A DNA stretch of 22,575 bases from Nitrososphaerota archaeon (GTDB lineage: Archaea > Thermoproteota > Nitrososphaeria_A > Caldarchaeales > Wolframiiraptoraceae). Position numbers and translations under genes: made by a program. The first letter of the stretch is position 1. Each line of letters begins with the position of its first letter. This document shows positions 1 through 7,065 of this stretch, piece after piece. The notes below the pieces were generated by a model that was not told the origin of the DNA, ran no database searches, and was given only the letters and a program-made list of their open reading frames with translations. The stretch is from the NCBI GenBank assembly GCA_021160205.1, contig JAGHCZ010000025.1:1-22575 (forward strand). The letters are read 5' to 3'.

Positions 1-1
1 C

Positions 2-874
2 ACGGAAATGCTCCTCAGATTCGCCAACAAATCGGCTGAACATGGCAACGCAACGGGCCTCGAAAGGGCGCTGAACTCCTCCTGCAAAGTCTTAGATGTC
101 CTAGAAGGTGTTAAGGAGAAACTAGAGAGGCTTAATGCATCCCCCGCGGCTATCGCCGCGATAGAACGCGCCATGGAGAAGATAGCCGAGGCGAGGGAGC
201 TGCTGAAGTCCGTCAAGGAGAAGGTGCATGAACTTCGAGGAGGAAAACATGCGACCCGCCACGAAATCAGGGAGCTCGTTCAAAATATAACTGGAAAAGG
301 TCTCCACCGATTAGAAAAAGAAATATCCGCGTATATTGAAAAGCTGGAACCACTCAAGGAGGCCGCTATCCGGAATAACCTCACCGATCTCGCGGACAGC
401 CTCGACGCGGTACTGAGCAAGCTAAAAGACCTATCAAGCGCCATAGGTGAAGGAAAATTAAGCTTCACACAAGCCGTCGAAATCCTGGCTCAAGCCAGGC
501 AAGCGACAGAGAAAGCCGAAGAAGCATTCAAGAAAGCATCTGAGAGAAAGGAATTACGCGAAGCGGTCTCGGAAGAGCTGCGCAAGATGATGCACTCTCT
601 ACAAGAAAGACGCGATAAATTGAGAAATAGGCTAAGCGAACTGGATGAGAAGATCTCCGAGAACGTGAAGAAATCTGTCGATGAGATACGGAGCCTGCTC
701 TCGAAACTCTCCGATCAGCTAGATGAAGCCGAGAGAAAAATGCTGGCTGAAAACAGCTCCACAGCTCTAAAATTGCTGAACGACGTGAAAAAGGGCCTTG
801 ACCTCGCCGAGAAGAAGCTCGACGCCTTGGAGAAAATTCATCAAAGACGAAGGCAACCGAATTTCCCCGAATAA
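2..874 (+). CDS. Coiled-coil, probably surface-exposed protein (5' partial)
   Basis: This open frame is already open at the window edge: two sense codons precede the first ATG at 8, so the true start is probably upstream and this is the C-terminal part of a larger protein. About 290 residues are visible. They are almost entirely charged heptad-like helix rich in Glu, Lys, Leu and Ala, broken by short Gly/Asn-rich turns, which indicates a long coiled coil or helical bundle. At least seven N-x-S/T sequons are present (NKS, NAT, NSS, NAS, NIT, NLT, NSS). That is many for a cytosolic protein and suggests N-glycosylation outside the cell; this is an inference. There is no C-terminal membrane segment; the end is basic (HQRRRQ). 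I do not recognise a family. A cytosolic structural coiled coil is the alternative. Confidence 0.7.
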   Translation, partial: TEMLLRFANKSAEHGNATGLERALNSSCKVLDVLEGVKEKLERLNASPAAIAAIERAMEKIAEARELLKSVKEKVHELRGGKHATRHEIRELVQNITGKGLHRLEKEISAYIEKLEPLKEAAIRNNLTDLADSLDAVLSKLKDLSSAIGEGKLSFTQAVEILAQARQATEKAEEAFKKASERKELREAVSEELRKMMHSLQERRDKLRNRLSELDEKISENVKKSVDEIRSLLSKLSDQLDEAERKMLAENSSTALKLLNDVKKGLDLAEKKLDALEKIHQRRRQPNFPE

Positions 875-908
875 AAGTTCAACTAAGCCTATTTCTTCCC
901 GGAACAAA

Positions 909-920
909 AATATTATTTTA
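909..920 (+). promoter_or_regulatory. TATA-like promoter of the zinc-finger thioredoxin gene
   Basis: The AT-rich element aatattatttta is centred about 34 bases before the ATG at 949. With archaeal spacing it predicts a transcript starting near 940, so an almost leaderless mRNA. No SD sequence precedes the ATG, which fits. Confidence 0.5.
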
Positions 921-948
921 TCAGCTGTCACGGATTAGTGCCGATAAA

Positions 949-1653
949 ATGGCTTCGAAGAAGTGTAGGATCTGCGGAAAGGCATTCAAGACGGACCATG
1001 CCTTGAAGCAACATATGAAGACTGTGCACCGCGGCTACTATTATGGAGTGAGATTTGGAATTGTGGGAGCTATCATCCTAGCTATTTTGGTTTCGGCGTT
1101 TGCTTATTCTGCTTTAGCTCCTCCTCCGTCAGTTTCTTCTACGTCGGCCAGCGAAACCCCCACGACTACTTCCACCGTAACGTCTTCCGCGAAGACCTCC
1201 ACGGAAACGACCTCAAGCAAATACGCGCCGGATTTTTCGCTTCCAGAGATCGATTCGCTTGGATTGACCGGTAGGATGATAAGTCTTTCGCAATTCGAGG
1301 GAAAGCCGGTTTTCATAGAGTTCATATCTCCGAATTGCGGACACTGCATCAAAATGACCCCGATAATCAAAGAACTTGAAAAGAAATACGGCGACCGAAT
1401 CGTATTTCTCACGGTCGTGCTAGGATACTCCAAGAACAAGACACTCGCCGAAAGCCTCGCAAGCATGTTCATCAGCAAGCATGAGATCAACTGGATACAC
1501 GTGATCGATCACGATTGGAAGGTCTTCGGAGAATATGGGGTTAGCGGGACGCCGACCTACGTAATTCTGAATCGGGATCACGTGGAAGTGGGCAGAATTA
1601 TAGGCGAGGCGGAGGAGAAAACTCTAGAGAACGCCCTTCAAAAAGTGATTTAA
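949..1653 (+). CDS. C2H2 zinc finger, membrane segment and thioredoxin-fold domain in one protein
   Basis: The 234-residue protein has three parts. Residues 6-27 form a classical C2H2 finger (C6-x2-C9-x12-H22-x4-H27). Residues about 33-57 form one hydrophobic membrane helix (GIVGAIILAILVSAFAYSAL). A Ser/Thr-rich linker (about 58-90) then leads to a TlpA/peroxiredoxin-like thioredoxin fold with the redox motif C130-G-H-C133 and the cis-proline loop GTPTYV (P202). Thioredoxin-family proteins with CxxC motifs reduce, form or shuffle disulfides. With a short N-terminus before the helix, the topology is probably finger inside and redox domain outside, tethered by an O-glycosylation-type linker; this is an inference. 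The ATG is preceded by a TATA box and no SD. It is not obviously in an operon. The redox-fold call is firm. The finger might bind DNA, RNA or a protein, or be purely structural. Confidence 0.85.
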   Translation: MASKKCRICGKAFKTDHALKQHMKTVHRGYYYGVRFGIVGAIILAILVSAFAYSALAPPPSVSSTSASETPTTTSTVTSSAKTSTETTSSKYAPDFSLPEIDSLGLTGRMISLSQFEGKPVFIEFISPNCGHCIKMTPIIKELEKKYGDRIVFLTVVLGYSKNKTLAESLASMFISKHEINWIHVIDHDWKVFGEYGVSGTPTYVILNRDHVEVGRIIGEAEEKTLENALQKVI

Positions 1654-1656
1654 GCC

Positions 1657-1732
1657 TCGATCCTAGCTGCCCGTTTAAAGATATTTATTGGATTTTTATA
1701 GTCTCAAATGCAGATCCGGGCAGCGTGATCGA
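1657..1732. repeat. Imperfect inverted repeat enclosing a promoter and ending at the next start codon
   Basis: The left arm is TCGATC (1657-1662), a 3-base spacer, then GCTGCCCG (1666-1673). The right arm is CGGGCAGC (1717-1724), a 2-base spacer, then GATCGA (1727-1732). Fourteen base pairs match in two blocks, separated by a 43-base AT-rich centre that holds the TATA-like sequences at 1674-1688 and 1693-1700. The ATG at 1733 follows the right arm directly. It could be a two-site operator, an mRNA hairpin at the start codon on read-through transcripts, or a terminator for the upstream gene. Confidence 0.6.
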
Positions 1733-2227
1733 ATGAACTTAAGCTTGCGGGAGAGACTCGAGCTGATCAGGCAAGGGGTAATACGGGGATATATTATCCC
1801 AGGCCTGGAGGAAAGAGGCTACATGGTCTCCTGCTGGAAGAGGCCGATATCCTTGGAGGACATGTTCTTAAAGGATGGGACGTGGCGCCCGATCTACACG
1901 AAATTCACGAGTTGGGAGACATACGCTAAGGACCATCCCCTTTTCGTTTATTTTAACACTTTTTACGGCGACGTCTACGAAAAGGCTTATCGAAACTGCT
2001 TCGTGGAATTCCTCTTGAACGTCAGGAACTTGAAGTTGAAGCCGAGGCTTATAGGGGTTTTCACCAGGCTTAATCTCCAAGGAGGGGGATATTATTGGAA
2101 GCATAGAATCGCCATAGACCTCAATTTTCCAGATGCCTGCATCAGGGAAATCGACGCAACTTACGACGAGCTATTGATCTTGCTTGATAAGGAGGGCTTG
2201 CTGGAAGTACTCAGAGCAAGAACGTGA
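1733..2227 (+). CDS. Hypothetical protein rich in aromatic residues
   Basis: This is a 164-residue soluble protein of unknown function. The frame can be extended to a TTG at 1688, but that codon lies inside the TATA-like region, so the ATG at 1733 is the better start. The sequence begins with a basic helix (RERLELIRQGVIRGYI), continues with a Trp/Tyr-rich middle (CWKRP, GTWRPIYTKF, SWETYAKDHP), then a segment ending in a glycine turn (NLQGGGYYWKH) and an acidic C-terminal helix. There are no membrane segments or recognised catalytic motif. Codon use matches the neighbours, and the length and lack of competing frames support a real gene. It lies alone between the thioredoxin fusion and atpI. 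No function is proposed. Confidence 0.65.
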   Translation: MNLSLRERLELIRQGVIRGYIIPGLEERGYMVSCWKRPISLEDMFLKDGTWRPIYTKFTSWETYAKDHPLFVYFNTFYGDVYEKAYRNCFVEFLLNVRNLKLKPRLIGVFTRLNLQGGGYYWKHRIAIDLNFPDACIREIDATYDELLILLDKEGLLEVLRART

Positions 2228-2247
2228 TTTGGGGCGGTTGACTCGCT

Positions 2248-2261
2248 CAAATTTAAATTTT
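2248..2261 (+). promoter_or_regulatory. TATA-like promoter of atpI
   Basis: The palindromic AT tract caaatttaaatttt is centred about 35 bases before the GTG start at 2290 and predicts a transcript starting near 2281. The purine-rich stretch gaagggaga (2275-2283), 6 to 7 bases before the GTG, can serve as the SD. Confidence 0.5.
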
Positions 2262-2289
2262 CCATGCTTCTCTTGAAGGGAGAAGAGCG

Positions 2290-4791
2290 GTGATAATCCC
2301 CGTTAAAAAGCTCCTCATAGTCGCTCTGAGAGATAAGGAGAGAATTCTACTGAGGAGGCTCGGCGAGTTAGGGGTAATTCACCTGAAAAGGCTCGGCGAG
2401 GAGGATGCGAGAAAGTTCGTGGGAACGGAGGTCGAGAAGCTTAGAGAGCTTGAAAAGCTCTATTATAGGTTCATTAATCTTCTCGGAGTCCTCGGCGAAA
2501 TAGGGGTTGAAAAGGAGGAGAAGGAGCTCTACGAAAAATACGTTGAGCTGAGGAAGAAGCTCGATCACCTGCTCGCGAAGCACGCGGAGCTCAAGCAAGC
2601 CATGGAAGCGGTTAAAGCCCTGATGGACCTCGGCGAGAAAGAGTTCCCCGAAATCGGCGAATTCCCCCACATATTCTCCATAATAGGAACCCTTCCGAAG
2701 AGCATGGTTCAAACCCTGAAAAAAGACCTCGAAAACGAGACCGTGGCCATAGAAGTAAAAGAAATTTCAGAAGACGAGACCCTGATATACTTAATCGGGA
2801 TCATTGATGTACGGGAAAAATGCAGAGAGCTCTTTCACACGCTTCCATTTAAACGAATAACGCTCCCGGAAAACTTTCCAAGAGAATGCGATAAAGCATT
2901 AACCGCCTTAAATGACGAGATAAGGAATCTCGAAGAGGAAATAAAAATCGTTAAAGGAGAACTAGAGGAGCTCAAGAAGCCCTTAACAAGCTTCATGAAA
3001 GAAAGAGAAACCGGGCTAAGCGAGCTGAAATCCCTTCAAAGCAGCTTCATCCAGCTCCAAAAAGAGCTCTCGGTCAAGCCCTCCGCTGAAAAGAAGGAAT
3101 CCGAGCTAGATGAAAAAGAAATAGCGAGGATCCTTGATGAAACCAACAAGCAATATAATTTGATTAAAGCGAAGATGGAGGAAATCGCGGAGGAAAAGAG
3201 AAAGCTGGGTGAGCTGCGCGCCGTATTGGAAAGCTTGTCTAAGACAAGAGATGATTTGCCTGAAATCGGTGAATTCGAAAACATCGTCTCCTTAGTGGGG
3301 ATAATGAACAAAGATTCATTCGAAGTTTTTCAGCACTTCGCATCAAAGGAAGGAATATTATTCGAGGAAAACGAGCTGGAAAAAGGAAGAATTCTCCTGC
3401 ACGTAGTTTGCTTAAAGAATCGTTATAGAGAATGCGTTAGCAGACTAAATTCCCTCGGATTCAGGGAGCTCGATTCCTTGAAAGAGCTCCCGAAAAGCAT
3501 CAGCGACGCCCAAAAAATTATACTTGAAAAATTGAATAAACTCGAATCCGAAAAGAATGAGCTGCGCCAAAAGTTCGAAGAGCTCAGAAGCCAATTTGCA
3601 TCCAAAGCTGGAGAAATAATGAGCTACCTGAAGATCAACTTGAAGCTCGGGGAGGCGCTTCTCTCGACCCTGAGAAGCGAAAGCATGCGGGTGATCCAGG
3701 GATGGGTTTCGATCGATAGGTTGAATTATCTAAAGAGCGAGCTGGAACGTTTGAGAAGGCAATTCAAGGGGGTTTTGCTGTATGAAATCGAAGACCCGAA
3801 GCCGGGTGAGAAGACCCCAACCTCGATTAAGAACCCGAAACCTTTCAACGTCTTTGAACCTCTTATCGCTCAATACGGCTGGCCCGGCCCCGGGGAGACC
3901 GATCCGACCATAATCTCCGGAATCTTGTGGATGCTTATGTTCGGCGTCATGTTCCCCGATCTTGGACACGGCTTGACGATAATAGCTCTCGGGGCGTTTT
4001 TCGCATACGTGTTCAAGGGTAAGTTCCTTGGGATAAACTCCAAGAAATTCGGGAAATTGATGATCGGCCTCGGAATCTTTTCCACGATATTTGGCCTATT
4101 AATCGGTGAAGTCTTCTTGGTGGAAGTCACCCCGATTTTCCCGGGCTTAAGGGCGGGCTGGATCGGGCAACCGGGCGGAGTTCTCTGGCTGATTAAGGTA
4201 GCGATTTTCTTCGGAGCGGCTCAGATATTGTTAGCTATGAGCATGGCTTTTAGAAACCATCTGAGAAACGGTGAAACTGCGGAGGCGATATTCGGTCAAC
4301 ATGGACTCGCCGGAATGTTGGCTTTCGCCGGATTCCTGTTCACGGCGTTCCATTTCGTCGGCATAACCATAATCCCTAATGTCCTCAGATTTCCGGCGCT
4401 GGGAATAGGAGTGTTAACCCAATGGCCATTCTTCCTCATGCTTGGAGGGATTATCATGATGACGGCGAAACCCTTCATAGCCAAGGAATCCATTTCACTT
4501 AGCCTTGGGGGGATCTTAGAATTGATGACGGCGTTTATGGCTAACACCTTTTCCTATACTAGGATCGCTGGATTCGCGATCGTCCACGCTGCCCTCGCCA
4601 TGGTCGTCCACAAACTCATGGAGGTAAACCTCTTAATGGGAATAGGAGTAGGCTTGATCTTCTTGAACGGCTTCGCTCTCACCATAGAGTTCTTAGTGTG
4701 CATGATCCAGGCCCTCAGGTTGCTGTATTACGAGTTCTTCACGAAGTTCTATGAGGGATCAGGAATTCCTTACACTCCTTGGAAGCTCTAA
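2290..4791 (+). CDS. atpI: A-type ATP synthase subunit I (membrane stator subunit a), enlarged
   Basis: AtpI forms the ion half-channel next to the proteolipid ring and holds the peripheral stalks. The 833 residues divide into a cytosolic N-terminal half with two long coiled-coil stretches and lobes (1-535) and a membrane half from about 540. Family hallmarks are GWV at 471-473, the NVFEPLIAQYGWPGPGETDPT segment region (about 519-540), MFPDLGHG after the first helix, and FSYTRIAGFA with the essential arginine R758. The start is GTG at 2290. The protein is longer than the usual 620-720 residues: a globular unit opening with PEIGEF appears twice, at about 119-230 and 323-440, so the cytosolic arm seems to carry an internal duplication. 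atpK follows 43 bases downstream, while the seven soluble-sector genes converge from the other strand. Confidence 0.95.
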   Translation: MIIPVKKLLIVALRDKERILLRRLGELGVIHLKRLGEEDARKFVGTEVEKLRELEKLYYRFINLLGVLGEIGVEKEEKELYEKYVELRKKLDHLLAKHAELKQAMEAVKALMDLGEKEFPEIGEFPHIFSIIGTLPKSMVQTLKKDLENETVAIEVKEISEDETLIYLIGIIDVREKCRELFHTLPFKRITLPENFPRECDKALTALNDEIRNLEEEIKIVKGELEELKKPLTSFMKERETGLSELKSLQSSFIQLQKELSVKPSAEKKESELDEKEIARILDETNKQYNLIKAKMEEIAEEKRKLGELRAVLESLSKTRDDLPEIGEFENIVSLVGIMNKDSFEVFQHFASKEGILFEENELEKGRILLHVVCLKNRYRECVSRLNSLGFRELDSLKELPKSISDAQKIILEKLNKLESEKNELRQKFEELRSQFASKAGEIMSYLKINLKLGEALLSTLRSESMRVIQGWVSIDRLNYLKSELERLRRQFKGVLLYEIEDPKPGEKTPTSIKNPKPFNVFEPLIAQYGWPGPGETDPTIISGILWMLMFGVMFPDLGHGLTIIALGAFFAYVFKGKFLGINSKKFGKLMIGLGIFSTIFGLLIGEVFLVEVTPIFPGLRAGWIGQPGGVLWLIKVAIFFGAAQILLAMSMAFRNHLRNGETAEAIFGQHGLAGMLAFAGFLFTAFHFVGITIIPNVLRFPALGIGVLTQWPFFLMLGGIIMMTAKPFIAKESISLSLGGILELMTAFMANTFSYTRIAGFAIVHAALAMVVHKLMEVNLLMGIGVGLIFLNGFALTIEFLVCMIQALRLLYYEFFTKFYEGSGIPYTPWKL

Positions 4792-4834
4792 AACAAGGTT
4801 AATTAATAACGGTCGCATATTTTTCCAATCGGAC

Positions 4835-5164
4835 ATGACCACCGCGGTTAGAAAAACGCTACCAATTTTAACCATTTTAACCTTAACAATCTTAGCTAAT
4901 GCTTTGCCAGCCGTAGCCGGCAGCAACGGGGCTTTAACGATGGCGGCCGCGGAAGTAGAAGCATCGAAGTTCATCGCTATGGTCCTCTCAGTTAGTATAT
5001 GCTCGATGGGAGCTGCCTATGCGGTTGCAAAAGTTTCTGTAGCGGCTTTAGCAGCGGCTTCGGAAAAGCCGGAAGTTCTCGGGAGAAGCCTATTATTCGT
5101 CGGATTGGCGGAGGGAATCGCCATCTACGGATTGCTGGTGGCTTTCCTCATCTGGATATACTGA
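4835..5164 (+). CDS. atpK: A-type ATP synthase proteolipid subunit K (rotor ring)
   Basis: This is the c-type subunit of the membrane rotor ring. The 109-residue protein starts with a signal-peptide-like hydrophobic segment (residues 8-28, ending ALPAVAG), as is common in archaeal K subunits, followed by one helical hairpin: helix 1 at about 46-74 and helix 2 at about 84-108. The ion-binding carboxylate is E93 in GLAEGIAIYGLL. Helix 1 lacks the glutamine that marks Na+-binding rings, so protons are the likelier coupling ion (inference). I chose the ATG at 4835; the same frame reaches an ATG at 4751, but that would overlap atpI by 41 bases and add an atypical polar leader. The AT tract ttaattaataa at about 4799-4809 could be its own promoter, with a very short leader. 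Confidence 0.92.
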   Translation: MTTAVRKTLPILTILTLTILANALPAVAGSNGALTMAAAEVEASKFIAMVLSVSICSMGAAYAVAKVSVAALAAASEKPEVLGRSLLFVGLAEGIAIYGLLVAFLIWIY

Positions 5165-5199
5165 TCTTCCTCGATTTCGCCGGGTTGATTGGCGGCTTA

Positions 5200-5207
5200 C
5201 TATATAG
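5200..5207 (+). promoter_or_regulatory. TATA-like element before the 67-residue membrane protein
   Basis: The sequence ctatatag lies about 50 bases before the GTG at 5253 and predicts a transcript starting near 5230. It is the only good TATA match in the gap after atpK. Confidence 0.35.
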
Positions 5208-5252
5208 TCGATAACATAATTTAGGTGTATTTCGATTTTATTATGGGCAGAA

Positions 5253-5456
5253 GTGTCAGAGGATCGGAAATCCAAGGTTTTGAAAATAGTAGGCTTGTAT
5301 TTGGTGATGCTCATCGCTCTTCAACTAATCGCGACGGTTTTCCTATTTTTTCACGAGCCGAGCTTTCATAAAGGCGTTCCCCTGATGGTGTTCTTGGGCA
5401 CGGTTTTGCCGGTTATATTGGCGCTGATTTTCACCAAATTCATGAAAGTCACTTAA
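5253..5456 (+). CDS. Small two-helix membrane protein between the two ATPase gene blocks
   Basis: The 67-residue frame starts at GTG (5253) with a short basic, polar N-terminus (SEDRKSKVLK). It has two hydrophobic helices, about residues 12-32 (VGLYLVMLIALQLIATVFLF) and 43-62 (VPLMVFLGTVLPVILALIF), and a basic C-terminus, giving a hairpin with both ends probably inside. It has no recognised family. It lies downstream of atpK in the same orientation and ends 5 bases before the stop codon of atpC on the other strand. An assembly or accessory role for the A-ATPase is possible from position alone. The hydrophobic periodicity supports a real gene, but the non-ATG start and short length leave some doubt. 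Confidence 0.6.
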   Translation: MSEDRKSKVLKIVGLYLVMLIALQLIATVFLFFHEPSFHKGVPLMVFLGTVLPVILALIFTKFMKVT

Positions 5457-5461
5457 CGCTC

Positions 5462-6451
5462 CTAGAGAACGAGAAGCCTTTTTCTTCTCTCAACGGGTAT
5501 TCCATGGTATATAGCAAGCGCTAAAGATCTCAGGTTGCGGTATTCGATCTCGAGATCTAATAGATATCTTATCACGTAGAAGAAGCTTATGTATTTAGGT
5601 ATCTTCTTCAAGTCGGCCTTCTTCTTCAATATCTTGAGAGATTCAAGCTCCAGCCGCCAATCTTCGCCAGCAATAGCCAGCCTTATAATAGGCGCGTATC
5701 TCGGAAAGTATTCTATGAAAAGATTCGGATTTCCCTTCGAGAAAAGCGCTAACAGGCGTCTCTTGGAAATCCCGCGCGGATTCTCTAAGAGAAATTTCTC
5801 AACGAATTCTCGGCTGTACTTCTGCATGAGCGCGCCCACGCAGGTTCTTAGGTTTTGGAGATCCAGCTCTACGCCTATCAATTTTCTTATGTCTTCTTTG
5901 TCGGCTATTGAAAGCTTGTTTATAGACTCAAACACCTGCCTATAATACGACTGTTTAAGAGCCGCTTCGATTAGCAGCACGTCATCTTTTATTTTCGCCA
6001 ATTCCTCGTATCCAGCCCGCTTCAGCGAGGACAAAACGTCATCTAAGCTCTCAGCCTCAAGAAGCGGGGTCAGGTCCATTCCATCCAGCTCCCATGTGGG
6101 AAGCAATTCTCTTTCGATTTCTTCTTTCGAGGCGCCTCGCTTCTTCATTCGAACTATCCAAATCAAGTTTTGGATCTCATTTCTTTTTAGAAAAACTTTC
6201 AAGAAATTCCGCGCATTTTCATAGGAGATTTTTAGCAGCATCGCGAGCCTGTTGATGAACTCTTCTCCGAGCGCTTTCTCCACCGACCATACATCCCTCG
6301 ACTCCCTCAGTCTCGGACCATAGCTTGTTTGCGAAAGCTTATCCAAAAACTCGCCTAAGGTATTCGACGAGGCCAGCTCTAAAACGAATGATTTTGAGAG
6401 AAGCCTCGACTCGAGCGCGTGAGACTTGCAGATGAGATATGTAACGCTCAT
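5462..6451 (-). CDS. atpC: A-type ATP synthase subunit C (central-stalk socket)
   Basis: Subunit C (relative of eukaryotic subunit d) is the funnel-shaped adaptor that seats the central rotor shaft on the proteolipid ring. The 329 residues are all-helical and open with MSVTYLICKSHALESRLL, the typical start that places an aromatic residue and an arginine near the N-terminus. The length fits the family (about 330-360), and there is no membrane helix. The ATG overlaps the stop of atpD by four bases (ATGA), so translation is probably coupled. It is the last gene of the minus-strand operon; its stop is five bases from the end of the opposing small membrane-protein gene, so the two transcripts must overlap at their 3' ends. 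Confidence 0.9.
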   Translation of the reverse strand: MSVTYLICKSHALESRLLSKSFVLELASSNTLGEFLDKLSQTSYGPRLRESRDVWSVEKALGEEFINRLAMLLKISYENARNFLKVFLKRNEIQNLIWIVRMKKRGASKEEIERELLPTWELDGMDLTPLLEAESLDDVLSSLKRAGYEELAKIKDDVLLIEAALKQSYYRQVFESINKLSIADKEDIRKLIGVELDLQNLRTCVGALMQKYSREFVEKFLLENPRGISKRRLLALFSKGNPNLFIEYFPRYAPIIRLAIAGEDWRLELESLKILKKKADLKKIPKYISFFYVIRYLLDLEIEYRNLRSLALAIYHGIPVERRKRLLVL

Positions 6452-7065
6452 ACCTCCCCCCTCTTTTTAATCAACACATTTTTCACAAGCTTCACCCTCA
6501 TGAACTCCTCCAGCATCTCGTGATCCAGCGCATCTTGGATTCGCTTTATTAAAGACTCGTATTGAGGAATTACGGCTTTCTCTAAAGCGTTCACGCGCAC
6601 GTTGGTTCTTTGGAGATCTTCTGCGAGGTTCTCGATCGATGTCTCGATTTCCGCTAGCTTGATTAAGTCATTTATCGCGGAGGCCATTTTCTCCGCTAGA
6701 GAAGCTATGTGCGGAGGATATTTCTCCTTAACTTCGGGGACCTTTATCTTCGTGATGAGCGGGACGCTTATCCCTATCACGCTTTTCGGGAGAACCTCTA
6801 CCTCCATGCTTTCACCGATTATCGATGCCGTCCGAAGCTCCTGGGTTCCGTAAACCACGTGGAATAAAGCCAGCTCGCCGTATAGTTCCTCGATCTCTTT
6901 CTCGACTTTTTCTCTGAGAGGCTTCAGCTCCTCTACTAAGGCCTTTAATTTTCTTATCAGCTGGTCTCTCTTCATTTCCAATAGCTGGTGGGCGTCTCTG
7001 ATGAATTCCAGCCTACGTTTGAAGTCTAGGAGAAAACCCTTCGTATACCGGATGGAGATGGACAT
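6448..7065 (-). CDS. atpD: A-type ATP synthase subunit D (central rotor shaft)
   Basis: Subunit D is the rotating coiled-coil shaft inside the A3B3 hexamer. The 205 residues show the expected pair of long helices: an N-terminal one starting YTKGFLLDFKRRLEFIRDAH and a C-terminal one (ENLAEDLQRTNVRVNALEKAV), separated by a short beta-rich globular part (about 75-115). The motif RTNVRVNALE near the C-terminus is strongly conserved in the family. The ATG follows the stop codon of atpB with no gap (TAAATG) and its own stop overlaps atpC by four bases, so B, D and C are almost certainly translated from one mRNA in close coupling. Confidence 0.93.
   Translation of the reverse strand: MSISIRYTKGFLLDFKRRLEFIRDAHQLLEMKRDQLIRKLKALVEELKPLREKVEKEIEELYGELALFHVVYGTQELRTASIIGESMEVEVLPKSVIGISVPLITKIKVPEVKEKYPPHIASLAEKMASAINDLIKLAEIETSIENLAEDLQRTNVRVNALEKAVIPQYESLIKRIQDALDHEMLEEFMRVKLVKNVLIKKRGEV

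Noticed and set aside
4751..4834. Upstream extension of atpK to an ATG inside atpI
   Set aside because: It adds 28 polar residues before a signal-peptide-like segment and overlaps atpI; the ATG at 4835 has a TATA-like tract at the right distance and gives a normal K subunit.
5243..5252. ATG at 5243 as the start of the 67-residue membrane protein
   Set aside because: It is in a different frame from the hydrophobic helices, so the in-frame GTG at 5253 is used.
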